Assembly: GCA_006386115.1 (NCBI GenBank) | Contig: VFIW01000063.1 | Location: 1 to 64,000, forward strand | Direction of reading: 5' to 3' | Length of the DNA: 64,000 nt | From: Globisporangium splendens | Taxonomy: Eukaryota > Oomycota > Peronosporomycetes > Pythiales > Pythiaceae | Part shown: in pieces, positions 1-11,466 of the stretch | How the letters are laid out: every line of letters begins with the position of its first letter | Numbering within the stretch: the stretch's first letter is position 1 | Program-made: the position numbers and the translations under genes | The notes under the pieces: generated by a model | Seen by the model: only the letters and a program-made list of their open reading frames with translations | The model's database searches: none | Told to the model about the DNA's origin: nothing

Positions 1-1
1 A

Positions 2-193
2 GCACTGCTGGTCATCTTCACCACGGCGAGTGCACACTTCCGGTGCAACCTGAGGTGTCGGTACGGCGGCGGCGAGAGCATCACTCGAGAAGGCGCTTAC
101 CAAGATGAGGAAGTATCCGCCTTTTGGAGACTTTGCGACGACCCATCCCGCAATGTTCCAAGTTCGTCACCTCCAGCGCTAGTTGCTAGCTAA
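2..193 (+). CDS. 3' end of an unidentified gene (partial)
   Basis: An uninterrupted 63-codon frame runs in from the window edge and stops at TAA 191-193. It begins with a hydrophobic stretch (ALLVIFTTASAHF) and continues into a mixed polar tail containing QDEEVSAFWRLCDDP, ending PPALVAS. This composition is more protein-like than the surrounding noncoding DNA, and the frame has no ATG, as expected for an internal start. I do not recognise the family. An open frame of this length can arise by chance in GC-rich DNA, so the call is tentative; sequence upstream of the window would settle it. Confidence 0.35.
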   Translation, partial: ALLVIFTTASAHFRCNLRCRYGGGESITREGAYQDEEVSAFWRLCDDPSRNVPSSSPPALVAS

Positions 194-1309
194 CTGAACT
201 CTGGCTCGGACTCCGCTCGCTAGACCCAGTACCTTATCAAGTGTATTGTATATTTATTTGAAAATCAGTAGTTTCTATAAGTAGCTAGGTAGATTGAGTC
301 GTCATTCCGTCTAATTCTAGTAATATAGACAACCTTTCAACTGAGCCAAAGGAGCAATATACTCGCTCTACCCCACACGCTCACAACACATTCAAAACCA
401 CACACACAACACACGCGCTACACACGCCACACCTCGCACACAACACACAACATCACACCATATTCACACACAACACCACGCGCGTTGCCGCCTCCGCGAC
501 CTCCCACAGCCTCCGACAACCCCCTCTGCGCACACATGTTCATACCATGCATGTCGCCCCTCCCCTCCCCTCCCCTCCACGAGCCGAGCCGAGCCGCACA
601 CGCGCACAACACAACACGGATCGCGTCTCTTGACCCCCGTGTCCTGTCCTTGCGCTCGTCCTCCAGATTCGCTCCAGACATCGCTCACAGTCCACAAAAG
701 CGGCTACGCGGTCGGTCCACTGGACGACGTCCGCTACGAAATCTACTCGCTTCAATATAACACCGGGCTGATCACCTGGTTCCGGCCAGCCCTAGTCGTG
801 CAACCGAAGCCCGTTAAAGAGTTGGCGTCGTGATGACCTGTATTTCACTGCAGGCATTCATAACTCGTGCAAGCCTACTGCACCTACACACACTCCACAA
901 TATCACAAATTTCCTCTTTACACATCACTTTAGTAGAACACTGTCTTTCAACATTTTCCTGTTTTCAGAACAAAAACAGGCCAGCAGGTGGAATTGAATG
1001 CGCTGGCATTTTTCGACGATCCTATTGGCTACAAACCCAAATTCAAGTGTTCACTGGTGAAACTGATTAACTTTTACCTGTGTATCCTGCAATATGGACC
1101 ATACCGTACGTAAAAACAAGCTCATCTCGTCATAAAGCAGCGCATTTCTGTTATTTGGCTGCCTTTTCAGATTGACTATTTCGCTACAGTAAATCACATA
1201 AATCGTATCGAAGAGTGAGGTAATCGGAAGGTTCGATTGTGGTATAGACACACAGCAGTTGCCTGGTCTCTGTTGATAGCCATCCGATCTTGTGCCACCA
1301 GCGCCGCCA
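194..1309. other. Intergenic, low-complexity DNA
   Basis: No supported gene. It holds a CA-rich tract (about 370-480) and C-rich runs with repeated CCCCT and GAGCC units (about 555-600). A short frame at 690-833 reads protein-like (GYAVGPLDDVRYEIYSLQYN) after a possible acceptor CACAG near 690. It has no in-frame ATG and no identifiable partner exon. Confidence 0.5.
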
Positions 1310-1322
1310 CATTCCGTAATTC
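1310..1322 (+). promoter_or_regulatory. Initiator-like element upstream of the VOC gene
   Basis: CATTCCGTAATTC lies 47 nt before the ATG and matches 11 of 13 positions of the oomycete initiator CATTYYNCAWTTT. If it is the transcription start, the open frame that extends upstream of 1369 is mostly outside the mRNA, which supports the chosen start codon. Confidence 0.4.
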
Positions 1323-1368
1323 GCAGCGCGCCGCGCACTTCAAGCCGCAGGACTCGACTCTCATCACC

Positions 1369-2436
1369 ATGGCGACGACGGAGGCCGAGATCACGCTCTC
1401 GAAGGAGGAGGTGTTCAAGCTCCAGGAGGAGAGCGGCAACATCAAGATCCTGGAGCACATCAACCTGTCCAACATGGACAAGTGCTCGGAGCAGGTGCCA
1501 GCGTACGCGTTCTACATGAAGGGTCTGCAGTGCTCGCGCGACCCGCGCCTCGCGTACCACTTCTGGGCGAACTTCGGCCGCAACCAGTTCCACCTGTTCA
1601 CGGGCCAGGACCACAACGAGTGCATCATCGGCAGCATTTTCCTGTACGTGCCGAGCCTCGACGACGTCGAGAAGAGCTTGGCGAGCGTCCAGGACGAGCT
1701 CAAGGGCACCAAGTTCGCGTTCGAGCGCATCAACCGCGGCGGCAAGACCACGATCGACTACCCTCGCGAGAAGTGGCAGACGGTACTCGACCCGAGCGAG
1801 TACGACCACATCAAGGCGAACGACCCGTACGGCAATGAACTTCGCTTGCTCGTGACGCCGCGCCACTACTGGTCGATCTACAAGTCGCTGGGTGGTTTCT
1901 TGCCAGGTGATGGCGTGCGTGAAGCTGTTCCGCAGGGCATGCCCTACATTTTCTACCCTGTGCGTCCAGGTATTGCACACGGCATCGCGCGTTTCTTCGA
2001 GTACTACCTCGGTGCCAAGACTGTGATCACGAAGCAAGCCAACGCCGAATTGTTCACGACCCACGTGTACTGCGGTCCACTGCAGACGATCGTATTCGAA
2101 GAGCAGGAAGCGCAGCGCGACAACAAGGGCGAGTACGACGGCCACCACTTGTGCATCCACATCGACCGCTTCAAGGAGTTCTACGACATTGCGTACAACG
2201 AGAAGATGAACTGGAACAACTTCCACTTTTTCGACCGCTGCGACACGTGGGCGGAGGCGAACCGCGACCAGCAGTACCGCATCCTGCACATCATCGACCC
2301 GATCGACAAGAAGTTTTTGATCTCGTTCGAGTTGGAGATCCGCTCGGCGCAGCACTTTCGCTACTTGGTGCACCGCAACGACGTGACCCCAGAAGAAGAG
2401 GTCGAAAACGAACTCAAGCGCCAGAAGAACTTGTAA
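1369..2436 (+). CDS. Two-module VOC (glyoxalase-fold) family protein
   Basis: Intronless, 355 aa. The first half shows the vicinal-oxygen-chelate pattern: AYAFYMKGL near the start, QFHLFTGQ, GSIFLYVPSLDDV, ending with NDPYGNELRLLV (compare the DPxGN signature). The second half repeats it: ARFFEYYLGA, then HHLCIHIDRFKEFYD and a closing strand before HFRYLVHRND. His and Glu residues at strand positions could bind metal, but I cannot assign the reaction. No signal peptide is visible, so cytosolic location is likely. The start is the first ATG in frame (context CACCATGG); the frame is open upstream to 1237 but has no ATG there. The family assignment rests on pattern, not on a recognised orthologue. 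Confidence 0.75.
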   Translation: MATTEAEITLSKEEVFKLQEESGNIKILEHINLSNMDKCSEQVPAYAFYMKGLQCSRDPRLAYHFWANFGRNQFHLFTGQDHNECIIGSIFLYVPSLDDVEKSLASVQDELKGTKFAFERINRGGKTTIDYPREKWQTVLDPSEYDHIKANDPYGNELRLLVTPRHYWSIYKSLGGFLPGDGVREAVPQGMPYIFYPVRPGIAHGIARFFEYYLGAKTVITKQANAELFTTHVYCGPLQTIVFEEQEAQRDNKGEYDGHHLCIHIDRFKEFYDIAYNEKMNWNNFHFFDRCDTWAEANRDQQYRILHIIDPIDKKFLISFELEIRSAQHFRYLVHRNDVTPEEEVENELKRQKNL

Positions 2437-3001
2437 GACGAGAGACTCTCTCTGTCTCTCGTTTCGTTCTCATGTCCTGTCGTTTCGGTATCCGATTTCC
2501 TCTGTAATCACAAAAAGCAATGCGTTTCTCAGCTGTGGCAAATTGCTTTCTTTTTGGTTTTCCTCGATTTGTTTGTGCTGTGAGAAATGTTATGAGCCTC
2601 GTAGTGTCTTGCTGTACAAGATGCCAGCGAGCAGTCAGTGCCATAGTCGCTGCTTTTCTGTTTTGGCTTGAAGGTTCGTGAGCCAACTGGAAGAAAGCGA
2701 AAACTCAGGTTCTCCTGCCCTTCCATAATTGCTTAGCAGATACCCTCTTTTTGCATTTGGTGCCTCTTTTTTAAACCTTTCTGTCACTGAAAAGGAACCC
2801 TTTCAGTTAATATTTGGCGAGGGGCGTAAACGAAAGTTTACACATGATAAGAAAGGTTAAATAACATTGCCTGTTCTGTTCTTCTCTCTCTCTCTCTCTG
2901 GCGTGTTTTGTATCGGACTTTTGGCCAAAAGCAGACGCGCATTCACTCACTTCTCCACGTGACGACGGACCGCGACAACAAGAGGCAGCAGCAGCAGCAG
3001 C
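2437..3001. other. Intergenic between VOC gene and Rab gene
   Basis: Contains the 3' region of the VOC gene and the promoter/5' leader of the Rab gene, with a (CT)n tract at about 2882-2900 and a CAG run at 2985-3000 just before the Rab ATG. Nothing else is supported. Confidence 0.5.
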
Positions 3002-4178
3002 ATGGTGCAGCACAGCAGCAAGTACGACCTGCTCATCAAGCTCCTGCTCATCGGCGACAGCGGTGCGTCTCCCTCTCCCCCTTGATTGTACCGTGATGTA
3101 TGCGTCCCCTCCCGACAGAAGCTGATGCGTTCTGTTGGTGTCGGTCGATGTACTGATTTCTTCTTTTTCCATGCTATCGTGTCGCATGCTGGAACGTATA
3201 AATGAATATGCAGGTGTCGGCAAGAGTTGCGTACTGCTGCGGTACTCGGATGACTCGTTTACGACGTCGTTCATCACGACGATCGGGTACGTGTTCACAT
3301 GAGAAGAATGTAGAAGATGTGCGTGTGCTGCTGCTATGGTGCTAATGTGTGCGGTCGTTCTGTGCGCGTTCGCGTATTTGTGGGGGGGGATGCTGGATGC
3401 AGTATCGACTTTAAGGTGAAGACGATCGACGTCGATGGGAAGCGGATAAAGCTTCAGATATGGGATACCGCGGGTCAGGAGCGCTTCCGAACGATTACAA
3501 CAGGTGCGCTTAGTTTCATTATCGATCTCCGTTTTTTCTCCTTTGCTAATTGAATTCTGTGTGGGTTTCTCAGCGTATTACAGAGGTGCCATGGGTATTT
3601 TATTGGTGTATGACGTCACGGACGACCATTCCTTCCAGAGTACGTTTTTGTTTTTTGCTTTCCCCGCCAGAATGGCGGCGTGAAGACACCTTTGCCGCTC
3701 TCTTTTCTTTTTATTAATTCATTGGGATTACGTATTCGGCGCTTTATTTCGCGTAGATATTCGCAACTGGATGACGCAGATCAAGCAAAACGCGTCTTCC
3801 AACGTGAACAAAATCTTGATCGCGAACAAATGCGACGTTGATCCTTCCGAGCGGGTACGTTTGCCATTTGTTTACCCTTAAGAGCGGGCTACTTTCCAAA
3901 ATGACGAAAGGCGATTAACGTATCGTTTGGTATTCCGTTATTGCGATCAGGTCGTGAGCACGAAGCAAGGTCAAGATCTTGCGAACGAGTTTGGCATCAA
4001 ATTTTTCGAGACGAGTGCGAAGAACAACCTGAATATCGACGAGGCGTTCCGTTCGATCGCCGTGGACATCCAGAAGCGACTAGCCGAGAGCGAGCACGAT
4101 AGATTAGATGTCGCGAACGGATCCAAGTTCCGCGTGGACGAGCAGCAGGACCAGTCGAAAGACGGCTGCTGCAACTAA
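3002..4178 (+). CDS. Rab8/Sec4-like small GTPase, six exons
   Basis: Exons 3002-3062, 3214-3286, 3403-3503, 3574-3639, 3757-3854, 3951-4178 join in frame to 208 aa with GT-AG introns. All GTPase motifs are present: P-loop GDSGVGKS, switch I TTIGIDFK, G3 WDTAGQE, G4 NKCD, G5 ETSAK. The Rab-specific stretch [18 protein letters not shown] is also present. The [14 protein letters not shown] start and overall sequence are closest to Rab8/Sec4, which tether and fuse secretory vesicles at the plasma membrane. The C-terminus is GCCN, so the prenylated pair of cysteines is followed by one asparagine rather than ending in CC or CXC. Rab1-type identity is the main alternative. Confidence 0.93.
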
Positions 4179-4958
4179 GGAGTTGGCGCCTGCTCGTGGT
4201 CTTTTGTGTGCGTGTGTGTGGCTGGAAGAGCTCCCCAGACTCCTCCAGATCTCCTTCCTTCTTCGTGTGGACGTTGTAAAATGAGCCCAAGCAGACACGA
4301 AGGCGTTCATTTTGAGGCGTACGTGGACCGAGAAAGAGCTCTCGACGCCGCAATTCCTTCTCCATGCGCGCGGGGGGAGGGGTCCGTTAAATACTGAAAA
4401 TGCGAATAGCTCAAGCGAATCTAGCAGGTCTTTTTATCTTTTCAGCACCTTCATATCTCTCTTTTTCCTTCCTTTTCCAATATAAAAGCAACCATCTTTG
4501 GCTCACATCTGCTTTGTGCAGCAGAAGCGAACTTCAGCTGTCATACGAACAATAATGAAGCGACGACGCTCACTGTCGACTGACTACACTGGCGCTGCGT
4601 CAGTCAATCGTACGATCCGCTGAACCATCTGGCGCCGATGGCTTCATTCGCGGCAACCTTCGCAATGGGGCGATCCACAAACTGTGACGTGGCTTCCTGA
4701 CAGTCGAAATCATTCTTTTGTCGACGTTTTCCACACGCTCACTTGTGTCAAGATTGCAAGTATTTTTCGACGTTTTCGATAATGTCGCAAATGGCATCAT
4801 TCTCGATGTCATTCCATTCGTTTTCGACAATGTTGTCTACAATGTCGACAACGAGAACGCAGCGATTGGTCAGCCATCGAGCCAATTGACAAGCCATCCA
4901 TTCCTCATCCACTGACATTGCTGCAATTGCAACAGCCGCCAGAAGACACACGACAACG
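4179..4958. other. Intergenic with TTTTCGA-type repeats before PRMT3
   Basis: Rab 3' region followed by the PRMT3 promoter. Between about 4715 and 4855 the motifs TCGACGTTTTC, TTTTCGAYAATGT and ACAATGTCGACAACG recur several times on both strands, giving a degenerate repeat cluster. No gene is supported; the small frame at 4718-4915 is made of this repeat. Confidence 0.45.
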
Positions 4959-6527
4959 ATGGCGGACCCTGTGGTGCTGCGCGACGAGGACGACGGAGAG
5001 CAGGAGACGTGGGACGACTGGGTGGACGACGGCAACGACGCGAGCTTCGCGTGCGTGTTCTGCGCGGACAAGTTCTCGAACGAGGACGCGCTCCACGCGC
5101 ACTTGGACGCGGCGCACTCGTTCTCGCTCAAGCAGCACATCGCGGCACGCAAGCTCGACACGTACGCGACGATCCAGTTGGTGAACTTTCTGCGCCAGAT
5201 GACGCTGGACGGCGTGTCGGTGGCGCAGATCAACCAGGTGCTGGACAGCGAAGGCGACGCGGCGTTCAAGAAGGACCAGTTCCTGAAACCAGTGCTCGTG
5301 GACGACCCGTTGCTCTATTGCCTCGACTGCGACGACTTCAGCGACGACGACAGTGGGAATGAGGACGAAGAGCAGAAGACCGATCATGTTGTCACTCAGG
5401 TACCGGAATCGAGTGCGGCTGCCATTGCGGACCCTGCGGACCGACTGGCGATGCTGGAGCGCGAAAACAGAGAGCTCAAGCTGCAGATGTCCAAGTACTC
5501 GCGCTTGGTGCACGACTTTGTGGCGGAAGATGATGTGTCGCAGCCAGTGGTGCCTGCTACCGATAACGACACGTACTACTTTGACTCGTACTCACACGTG
5601 GGCATCCACCGCGAGATGATCACCGACAAGATCCGTACCGACGCGTACCGCAATGCGATCCTGAACAACCCAGAGCTGTTCAAGGGCAAAGTGGTGCTGG
5701 ATGTCGGCTGTGGCACGGGTATCCTCAGTATGTTTGCGGCCCAGGCAGGTGCCGCCAAGGTGATCGGCATCGATCGCAGTGAGATGGGCATCGTGGCGCA
5801 GGACATTGTCAACGACAACGGCTTTGGCGACATGATCACGATCATCCGCGGCAAGGTCGAGGAGATTGAGCTTCCTGTGGACAAGGTCGATGTGATCATC
5901 TCCGAGTGGATGGGCTACTGCCTGCTCTACGAGTCGATGCTGGACACGGTGCTCTTTGCGCGCGACAAGTGGCTCGCGCCAGGCGGCTACCTGTTCCCAG
6001 ACAAGTGCTCGATGCACATCCAGGGCATCCAGGACTCGACGGACCGCGTCCAGTTCTGGGACGAAGTCTACGGCTTCAACATGAAGGCGATCAAGTCCAA
6101 GATCTCGATCCGTGATGCGTTCATCGAGGACGTGCCTGCAAGCGACGTGATCACCGACCGCGCGCTCTTGCAAAACATTGACATCGACCACGTCAAGTAC
6201 GACGACTTGGACTTCCACTCGGACTTCACGCTTCACTTTGCCAAGGACGCGACCATGCACGGCTTCGTGTCGAGCTTTGACATTGGCTTCGAGCGCGGTT
6301 GCTCACGCCCCGAGTACTTCACAACGGGCGTCGAAGGCACGCCAACGCACTGGCACCAGGTGTTTTTCCACGTGGAGAAACCATTCCACGTTCGCCAGGG
6401 CGAGGTGTTGGCGGGCAAATGGTGGGTGCGCCGCAATGCGGAGAACCCGCGCTTCCTCGATGTTGAGATTGAGTGGAAGCGCGAGGGTGAGACCGAGTTC
6501 GCCATGCAGAGCTACCGCATTCACTAG
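4959..6527 (+). CDS. PRMT3: Protein arginine N-methyltransferase 3
   Basis: Intronless, 522 aa. The order is: acidic N-terminus, a C2H2 zinc finger (CVFC...H...H, residues about 30-53), a helical linker, then the class I methyltransferase core from about residue 200. The core has the SAM-binding motif VLDVGCGTGILS, post-I IGIDRSE, the double-E loop SEWMGYCLLYESM and the THWHQV loop, followed by the beta-barrel/dimerisation region. The N-terminal zinc finger with a type I PRMT core is the hallmark of PRMT3, which makes asymmetric dimethylarginine on ribosomal protein S2 and related RGG targets in the cytosol. Length matches animal and plant PRMT3 (about 530-600 aa). Confidence 0.95.
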   Translation: MADPVVLRDEDDGEQETWDDWVDDGNDASFACVFCADKFSNEDALHAHLDAAHSFSLKQHIAARKLDTYATIQLVNFLRQMTLDGVSVAQINQVLDSEGDAAFKKDQFLKPVLVDDPLLYCLDCDDFSDDDSGNEDEEQKTDHVVTQVPESSAAAIADPADRLAMLERENRELKLQMSKYSRLVHDFVAEDDVSQPVVPATDNDTYYFDSYSHVGIHREMITDKIRTDAYRNAILNNPELFKGKVVLDVGCGTGILSMFAAQAGAAKVIGIDRSEMGIVAQDIVNDNGFGDMITIIRGKVEEIELPVDKVDVIISEWMGYCLLYESMLDTVLFARDKWLAPGGYLFPDKCSMHIQGIQDSTDRVQFWDEVYGFNMKAIKSKISIRDAFIEDVPASDVITDRALLQNIDIDHVKYDDLDFHSDFTLHFAKDATMHGFVSSFDIGFERGCSRPEYFTTGVEGTPTHWHQVFFHVEKPFHVRQGEVLAGKWWVRRNAENPRFLDVEIEWKREGETEFAMQSYRIH

Positions 6528-6655
6528 AGAAAACAGACAAAGTTGTATACTTGCACCTCCTTTGTAAACGTTTGGTTCTTCTTTCTCCTTCTAATATAAT
6601 GGCAATGGCATGCATGTGGGTTTTATTTTCTTTCTATCCCTCACTCATTCTGGAC

Positions 6656-9600
6656 TCACTTCGTGAGCGACGGGTGCTGCTTCACTTGGCTGATAATGTC
6701 TTTGACCAGAACGGACATCTCGGTCACTTTCGTAAACTCCTCGCAATGCGGCGGGATGAGCGCCAGGCATTTCAGCAACAGATAGTGTGTCCCAGTGAGT
6801 GACGGCGCACAATCCAGCTTCTGCACTTGCGGGTCAGCGACGAGAGGCGGCTGGGCTTCATTCACCACCCACATGAACACATCCGCGGGCAGGATACTCA
6901 TCAGCATTGCGAAATCCGGCTCGGCTTTCATCCGCTGGAGGATCAATGAGAGTCGCGCTCGAGCAATCGAACCCAGCCTAAGCGCAAGCCGTTCAGGAGA
7001 CTTCATGTTTTCCACGGACAAATCTGCATGCTCGTCTCGACCAGATTGGTACAAGAACAAGATATGCTCTTCACGGATCATGTCGACCGACAAACCAAAC
7101 GCTTCCGCAAGAGCAATGCCGAGATTCTCATCATGGCGGAGAAGCTGCTTCAAAAACTGCGTCCGTTCCTGCTTGATACCTGCATGCTCCTTTTGTGTGA
7201 CTGGAAGTAAACCTGGGGCTGCTAGGAACGAATCAGGGCGACACAAGTGGCGGCCATGGTTTGCGTACAGTTTCACAATTGAGACCGGGGTTACCGTCGT
7301 CGCCGCAAAAGAGTCGAGCAGCAAAATCAGGCTCAAATGGTCCGTTATCTGGCTGAGCGAGATGTGCTGTACATCGAACTTTGCCAGCCCTTGAATCAGG
7401 CTCGATGAATCGTGTGCAGGCGGCCATCGTCGCTTGAATGCACCCTGGAGATCTTTCGCCAGGCACAGCCATGAAAGACTCTGCGTCAAGAATTCCATTC
7501 GGTACTCTGGTGTGCGTATTTTTTCTTCACCTTCGACGTCTTCAATCGGGGGCAATTCGCCATCCTCGTCATCGCTTGCATCACTTTCATAAACATCGTT
7601 CTCACCAGCTAAAGCTGCTGCCTCAGATCGATGCACGTTTATCGCAGTCACGAGAATTATCAACAGGTTCTTGATAATCCCAAAGAATCGTCGCGCGATC
7701 TGAGGCTGCAGACCGCGTTGTGGTTTTCGCCCGGCAGCGCTTTCTTCCCAAAAGCTAATGAGCGTCACGACGTGAACGCGGATGTACTTCTCCCATATAT
7801 GCGTCGCCATCGCCGCTTTCAACTTCACGGGAGAAAGAGAGTCGACCTCTGCTAACGCGTCATCGAGTTGATGCATGTCCGAGCGCTCTGCGTTCCATGC
7901 CGTGCACAGCAAGACAGCTCGAAAGCAGCACAAAGAATCTTTGCTCGCAAATTGAGGAAACTCGGACAACACACTTTGCCAGTCTTTCATCTGAGCCGCA
8001 TTCCGGCAATGCTCCAACTCAGCGACCCAATGATCTAAATCTGCGTTTGCTGTCAGGTTACCGCTTGATGCACCCGATTTGATCGAAGCCGCATCCTCAG
8101 ACTCGATTCCATCGTTCAGCTGCATCAGCGCTAACGTCCGCATAATCTCGTCCACGTTCTCCACAGCTTCGACTGACAAGCGTCCCATTCTCCCCAATCG
8201 TAGTGACAAGTGCACTGCGTGTGCAATAGAATCTTGCAAAATTGACCAGCGCACACCACCGCCAGCGCTGCTGTATTTACCGAGTGTATTGTCTTCCAGT
8301 CGGGTCGCCTGCTGCCGCTCACCCCACCCGCAATGCACCGACAACACGAAAGCATGGAATAGCTTGTTGGTTTTCCAGCACGCACTGAAAATTTTCTTCA
8401 GCGGTACAGAACACGGGAAGAGCTTACGCAAGGAAGCTCCCATCGGTGCAAATTCACTCTTCGAGCTATCAGGCGCTTCAGACTCAAGATCGTCACTGGT
8501 GTCGGGTGAAGTGAAGTACGGCCCAAGCCATCGCTGAAGCGAGGACGACAGATTTGGCGGCGGGATCGTAAGAACTGTTCCAAGCGGCAGTGAGAAGAAC
8601 CATTCCAGGAACATGTCCGTGTGGGTCTCGTGGTTCATAAATATTGTCGCGTGAATTTGTTGCAGCTCCTGTTGAAAACAAAACGAAAGCAAGACAGAAG
8701 TGAAGCAGAGTCCAAGCAATTCCACTCCCACATGTTCTCGCATACCTGAACGGCGAACACACTCGATAGGATTGGAGTGAATGCCAGCGCCAGCAAAGTA
8801 TCCCGTTGGAATTTATTAGTGATCTTCCGAAATACTGGCACCCTCAGCGTCTGCAGTGTCTCACGAATAAAGTCTTCACTCTTCTCATTTTGCTTGAACA
8901 GCGCCAGTATATCTCGTCGCCGAGGTAGTTCAGGATCACTGAATGGCATTGAAAATAGCTCCAGAAACTCCCACGCGTTCAGCTTCCCAACGCTTTCAAA
9001 CGCTTTACGCGTGTTGATGCATGCTTCGTCATCCAGGGCAACTCCACCACGACGGAACAACTCGAGCCACGGGTAAACTCGTTCTAGAGCGCTGTCAGAC
9101 TCTTTTACTGCCTTAGCTTCATGCTTATTGAGCAACGCCTTCGAGACTTCAACATTTGACAATGCAATCCGCTTTGATCGCTCAAACTCCTACGAGTGAC
9201 GAGCTAAGTCGCTAATTCACAAGGTACAAGCAACAAAACAGGTGCTTCAGTCCACTACTTACCCCATGCAAGCCGATGAACGCTGAGATAATACGATGCT
9301 GCCACAACACTTTCCACAGGAGTGACAGTTCTGGCCCTGTTGGTATGTGCGAGGACATTCCTCGCTTCAGTGCCTGCATTGCGCAAACTACGTTAGTCAT
9401 GCTCAGCACACACATCATCAAATGCGGAGATGGACCTTACCGTCTGTATCTTGTCCAGCGCTTTGAGCAAGTGTGTCGGACTGAGGCAGATCATCTCGAT
9501 GCTAATCAAGACATCCAGCAGCGCTTCAATGGTCGTCGTTGAGGACAAACTTGCTATGTCATCCAGCAATGGAACAATCAAGTCTTGCTCGAGGACATGG

Positions 9601-11466
9601 TGCTTGTCGGTTTTCTTCTTCTTCACAAACGCGTGAAGCCCCGCGATGATCTGGTGCAGCAGGAAGTTCTCTTCTTGGAGCTTGTTCTGCGTGAAGTACT
9701 TCATCAGGATTGACAAGTTCGGGATGCTCGGCTTCAACTCAATTAACTCCGACGTTCCGTTCGCGCTAGTCGCAAGAACAATGCACCTTGCCGTCTTCCC
9801 AGACGCGTCTGGTATTGTGTACAATCTCGCGTTTTCACCCACTGCAAAACTATACACACGCGGACCATACCGTGCTCGCCAAACCTCGACAATGCCTCGC
9901 TGAGCGGAATAAATGACAAGGTACAAGCCTTGGGGGCGATCGCTGCCTTCGTTACCTTGCATCCATCCGCATTGTGCATTACGGTAGCCCTTCCACATTC
10001 GAATGACAATCATGCGCAACGTGTCGATCAGCAAAACCCGACCAAGAGTGTCTGTTACGGCTGCAAGACGACCTGTTGGACTGAGAGCAAGGCAGCGACT
10101 GCGTCTCCTCTGGTCCTCTGCGATCGATCGAATGCTCCCGAGAGGAGCGGCCACATGCTCCGCGGCATCATCGACAGCGCCACTATCAACTGGTGGCTGT
10201 TCTTCGCTTGCTGAGCTCCAACCCCAGCTTTTTGCGAAAGACCAAACTGCTCCCGCTGCTCGGCTTGCCATGGCGCTTGCGATATGCGCCAAGTGAATGA
10301 TCGAATTCTGATCATTTCCTGCATGGTAAAACGACAAGAACGGACTGGAACCCGCGCTAATGATTGTGCAAACCCCAATGCGCGGATGAGATTGGAAAAT
10401 GGTCGGACGAACAGATCCACAAGGAACGGCGCTCACGATATCCGACTGATCGCGAAGGTGGTACTTTCGAAACTTGCTGGCTTGTGCTGGACCTTCAAAG
10501 TGGCACACAAATGGAGCGAAAGGTTAGCAAAGATCCGCTAACAGACAACGTTAGATACCTAGCGACGGCACGAACCGAAGACGACTGAGGTAATCTTGGC
10601 GAAAAGCTCCGATAGTTGGATGATTGCGACAGTGGCATCTTCGTACAGAATCCACAGCTCGCCGTCCTCATCGCGGGATCTGTTCTGGACTGCAGCGTCC
10701 ATGCGGCGTGAGCCAACTGCCGTCGCAGGATTGCGACTTACGTCGAGCTTCGTAATGGCAACTGTGTGGAATTTCTAAATTGCACGCAACCGCGGAACAA
10801 TACGTTTCAACAACAGAAGCATACAGTATCTACATGAAAAGCACCAGCAAATTGCTTATGTACCTGCTCAAACACCAGCTTTCCAGCATGGTTGAAAATG
10901 CGAATCACCCCAGACGTGTAGCTCGCGCAAAAGTATTCGTTGCCGATCCACTTGACGTCCGTAATGCGTTCGTCATCGTCCAGATCCAAACTCGACCCAT
11001 CATCGAGCAGCTGCAGTGCTTGCAACACCACTGTCACCGACGACGAAGCAGAAACAGCTCCAGGTAGTAGCGCATCAGATCCTCTCCCCTTCGTATCTCC
11101 AGTAATTGACAGCCTTCTGCTAATATTCGCCAGTACCTCATCGCCTGGAGTGGTGAACAGCGCCTGCTGGAAGCCAACGATCACCTGCAGACTCCCTGCA
11201 ACGTCAATCTTCAGGTCAGGATCATAGAACAGCGGTGCAGCGTCCACAGCGTCACCAGCGCTCGCAACATTATCGCTTCCATCATCACTATTATCACCGA
11301 AATCCTTTGTGTGCGCGCAAATGGGCGAAAAGTCGATGCGCTTCACGACGACGAGCCCTTCGCCCGCGTCCGTCTCCACCGAGCGTCCGAGTGCCGACAC
11401 CGCGCCTTCAGCCGCATCGCCATGCAGAAGACCTGCAGACGCAGCACGCGGTCGTGGTGACGCCAT
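6656..11466 (-). CDS. RAB3GAP2: Rab3 GTPase-activating protein regulatory (non-catalytic) subunit
   Basis: Six exons in transcription order: 11466-10864, 10774-10576, 10492-9441, 9373-9263, 9189-8746, 8668-6656. The frame is continuous and encodes 1473 aa (human about 1390); introns are 67-89 nt. The N-terminus has the ITDVKWIGNEYFCASYTSGV...IFNHAG region. The middle has LALSPTGRLAAVTDTLGRVL, IRMWKGYRNAQCGW and LVIYSAQRGIVEVW, which I recognise as conserved in RAB3GAP2. The C-terminal half is a long helical region. RAB3GAP2 pairs with the catalytic RAB3GAP1; the complex is a GAP for Rab3 and an exchange factor for Rab18 (ER, lipid droplets, autophagy). The second donor (GTTCGT at 10575) is the least certain junction. 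The ATG at 11466 was chosen by context; the frame is open upstream. Confidence 0.88.

Noticed and set aside
485..833. Possible gene in the C-rich region
   Set aside because: Although GYAVGPLDDVRYEIYSLQYN reads protein-like, there is no ATG in frame, no matching upstream exon and no family signature.
1225..1245. B-box-like GGTTCGAT suggesting a tRNA
   Set aside because: The motif lacks the following CC, and no A box or cloverleaf can be drawn around it.
1237..1368. N-terminal extension of the VOC protein
   Set aside because: The frame is open but contains no ATG, and an initiator-like element lies inside it.
1051..2373. 440-codon frame antisense to the VOC gene
   Set aside because: Its composition is a Val/Arg/Leu-rich mirror of the codon-biased gene on the other strand, and it has no domain. 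It is a shadow of the VOC gene.
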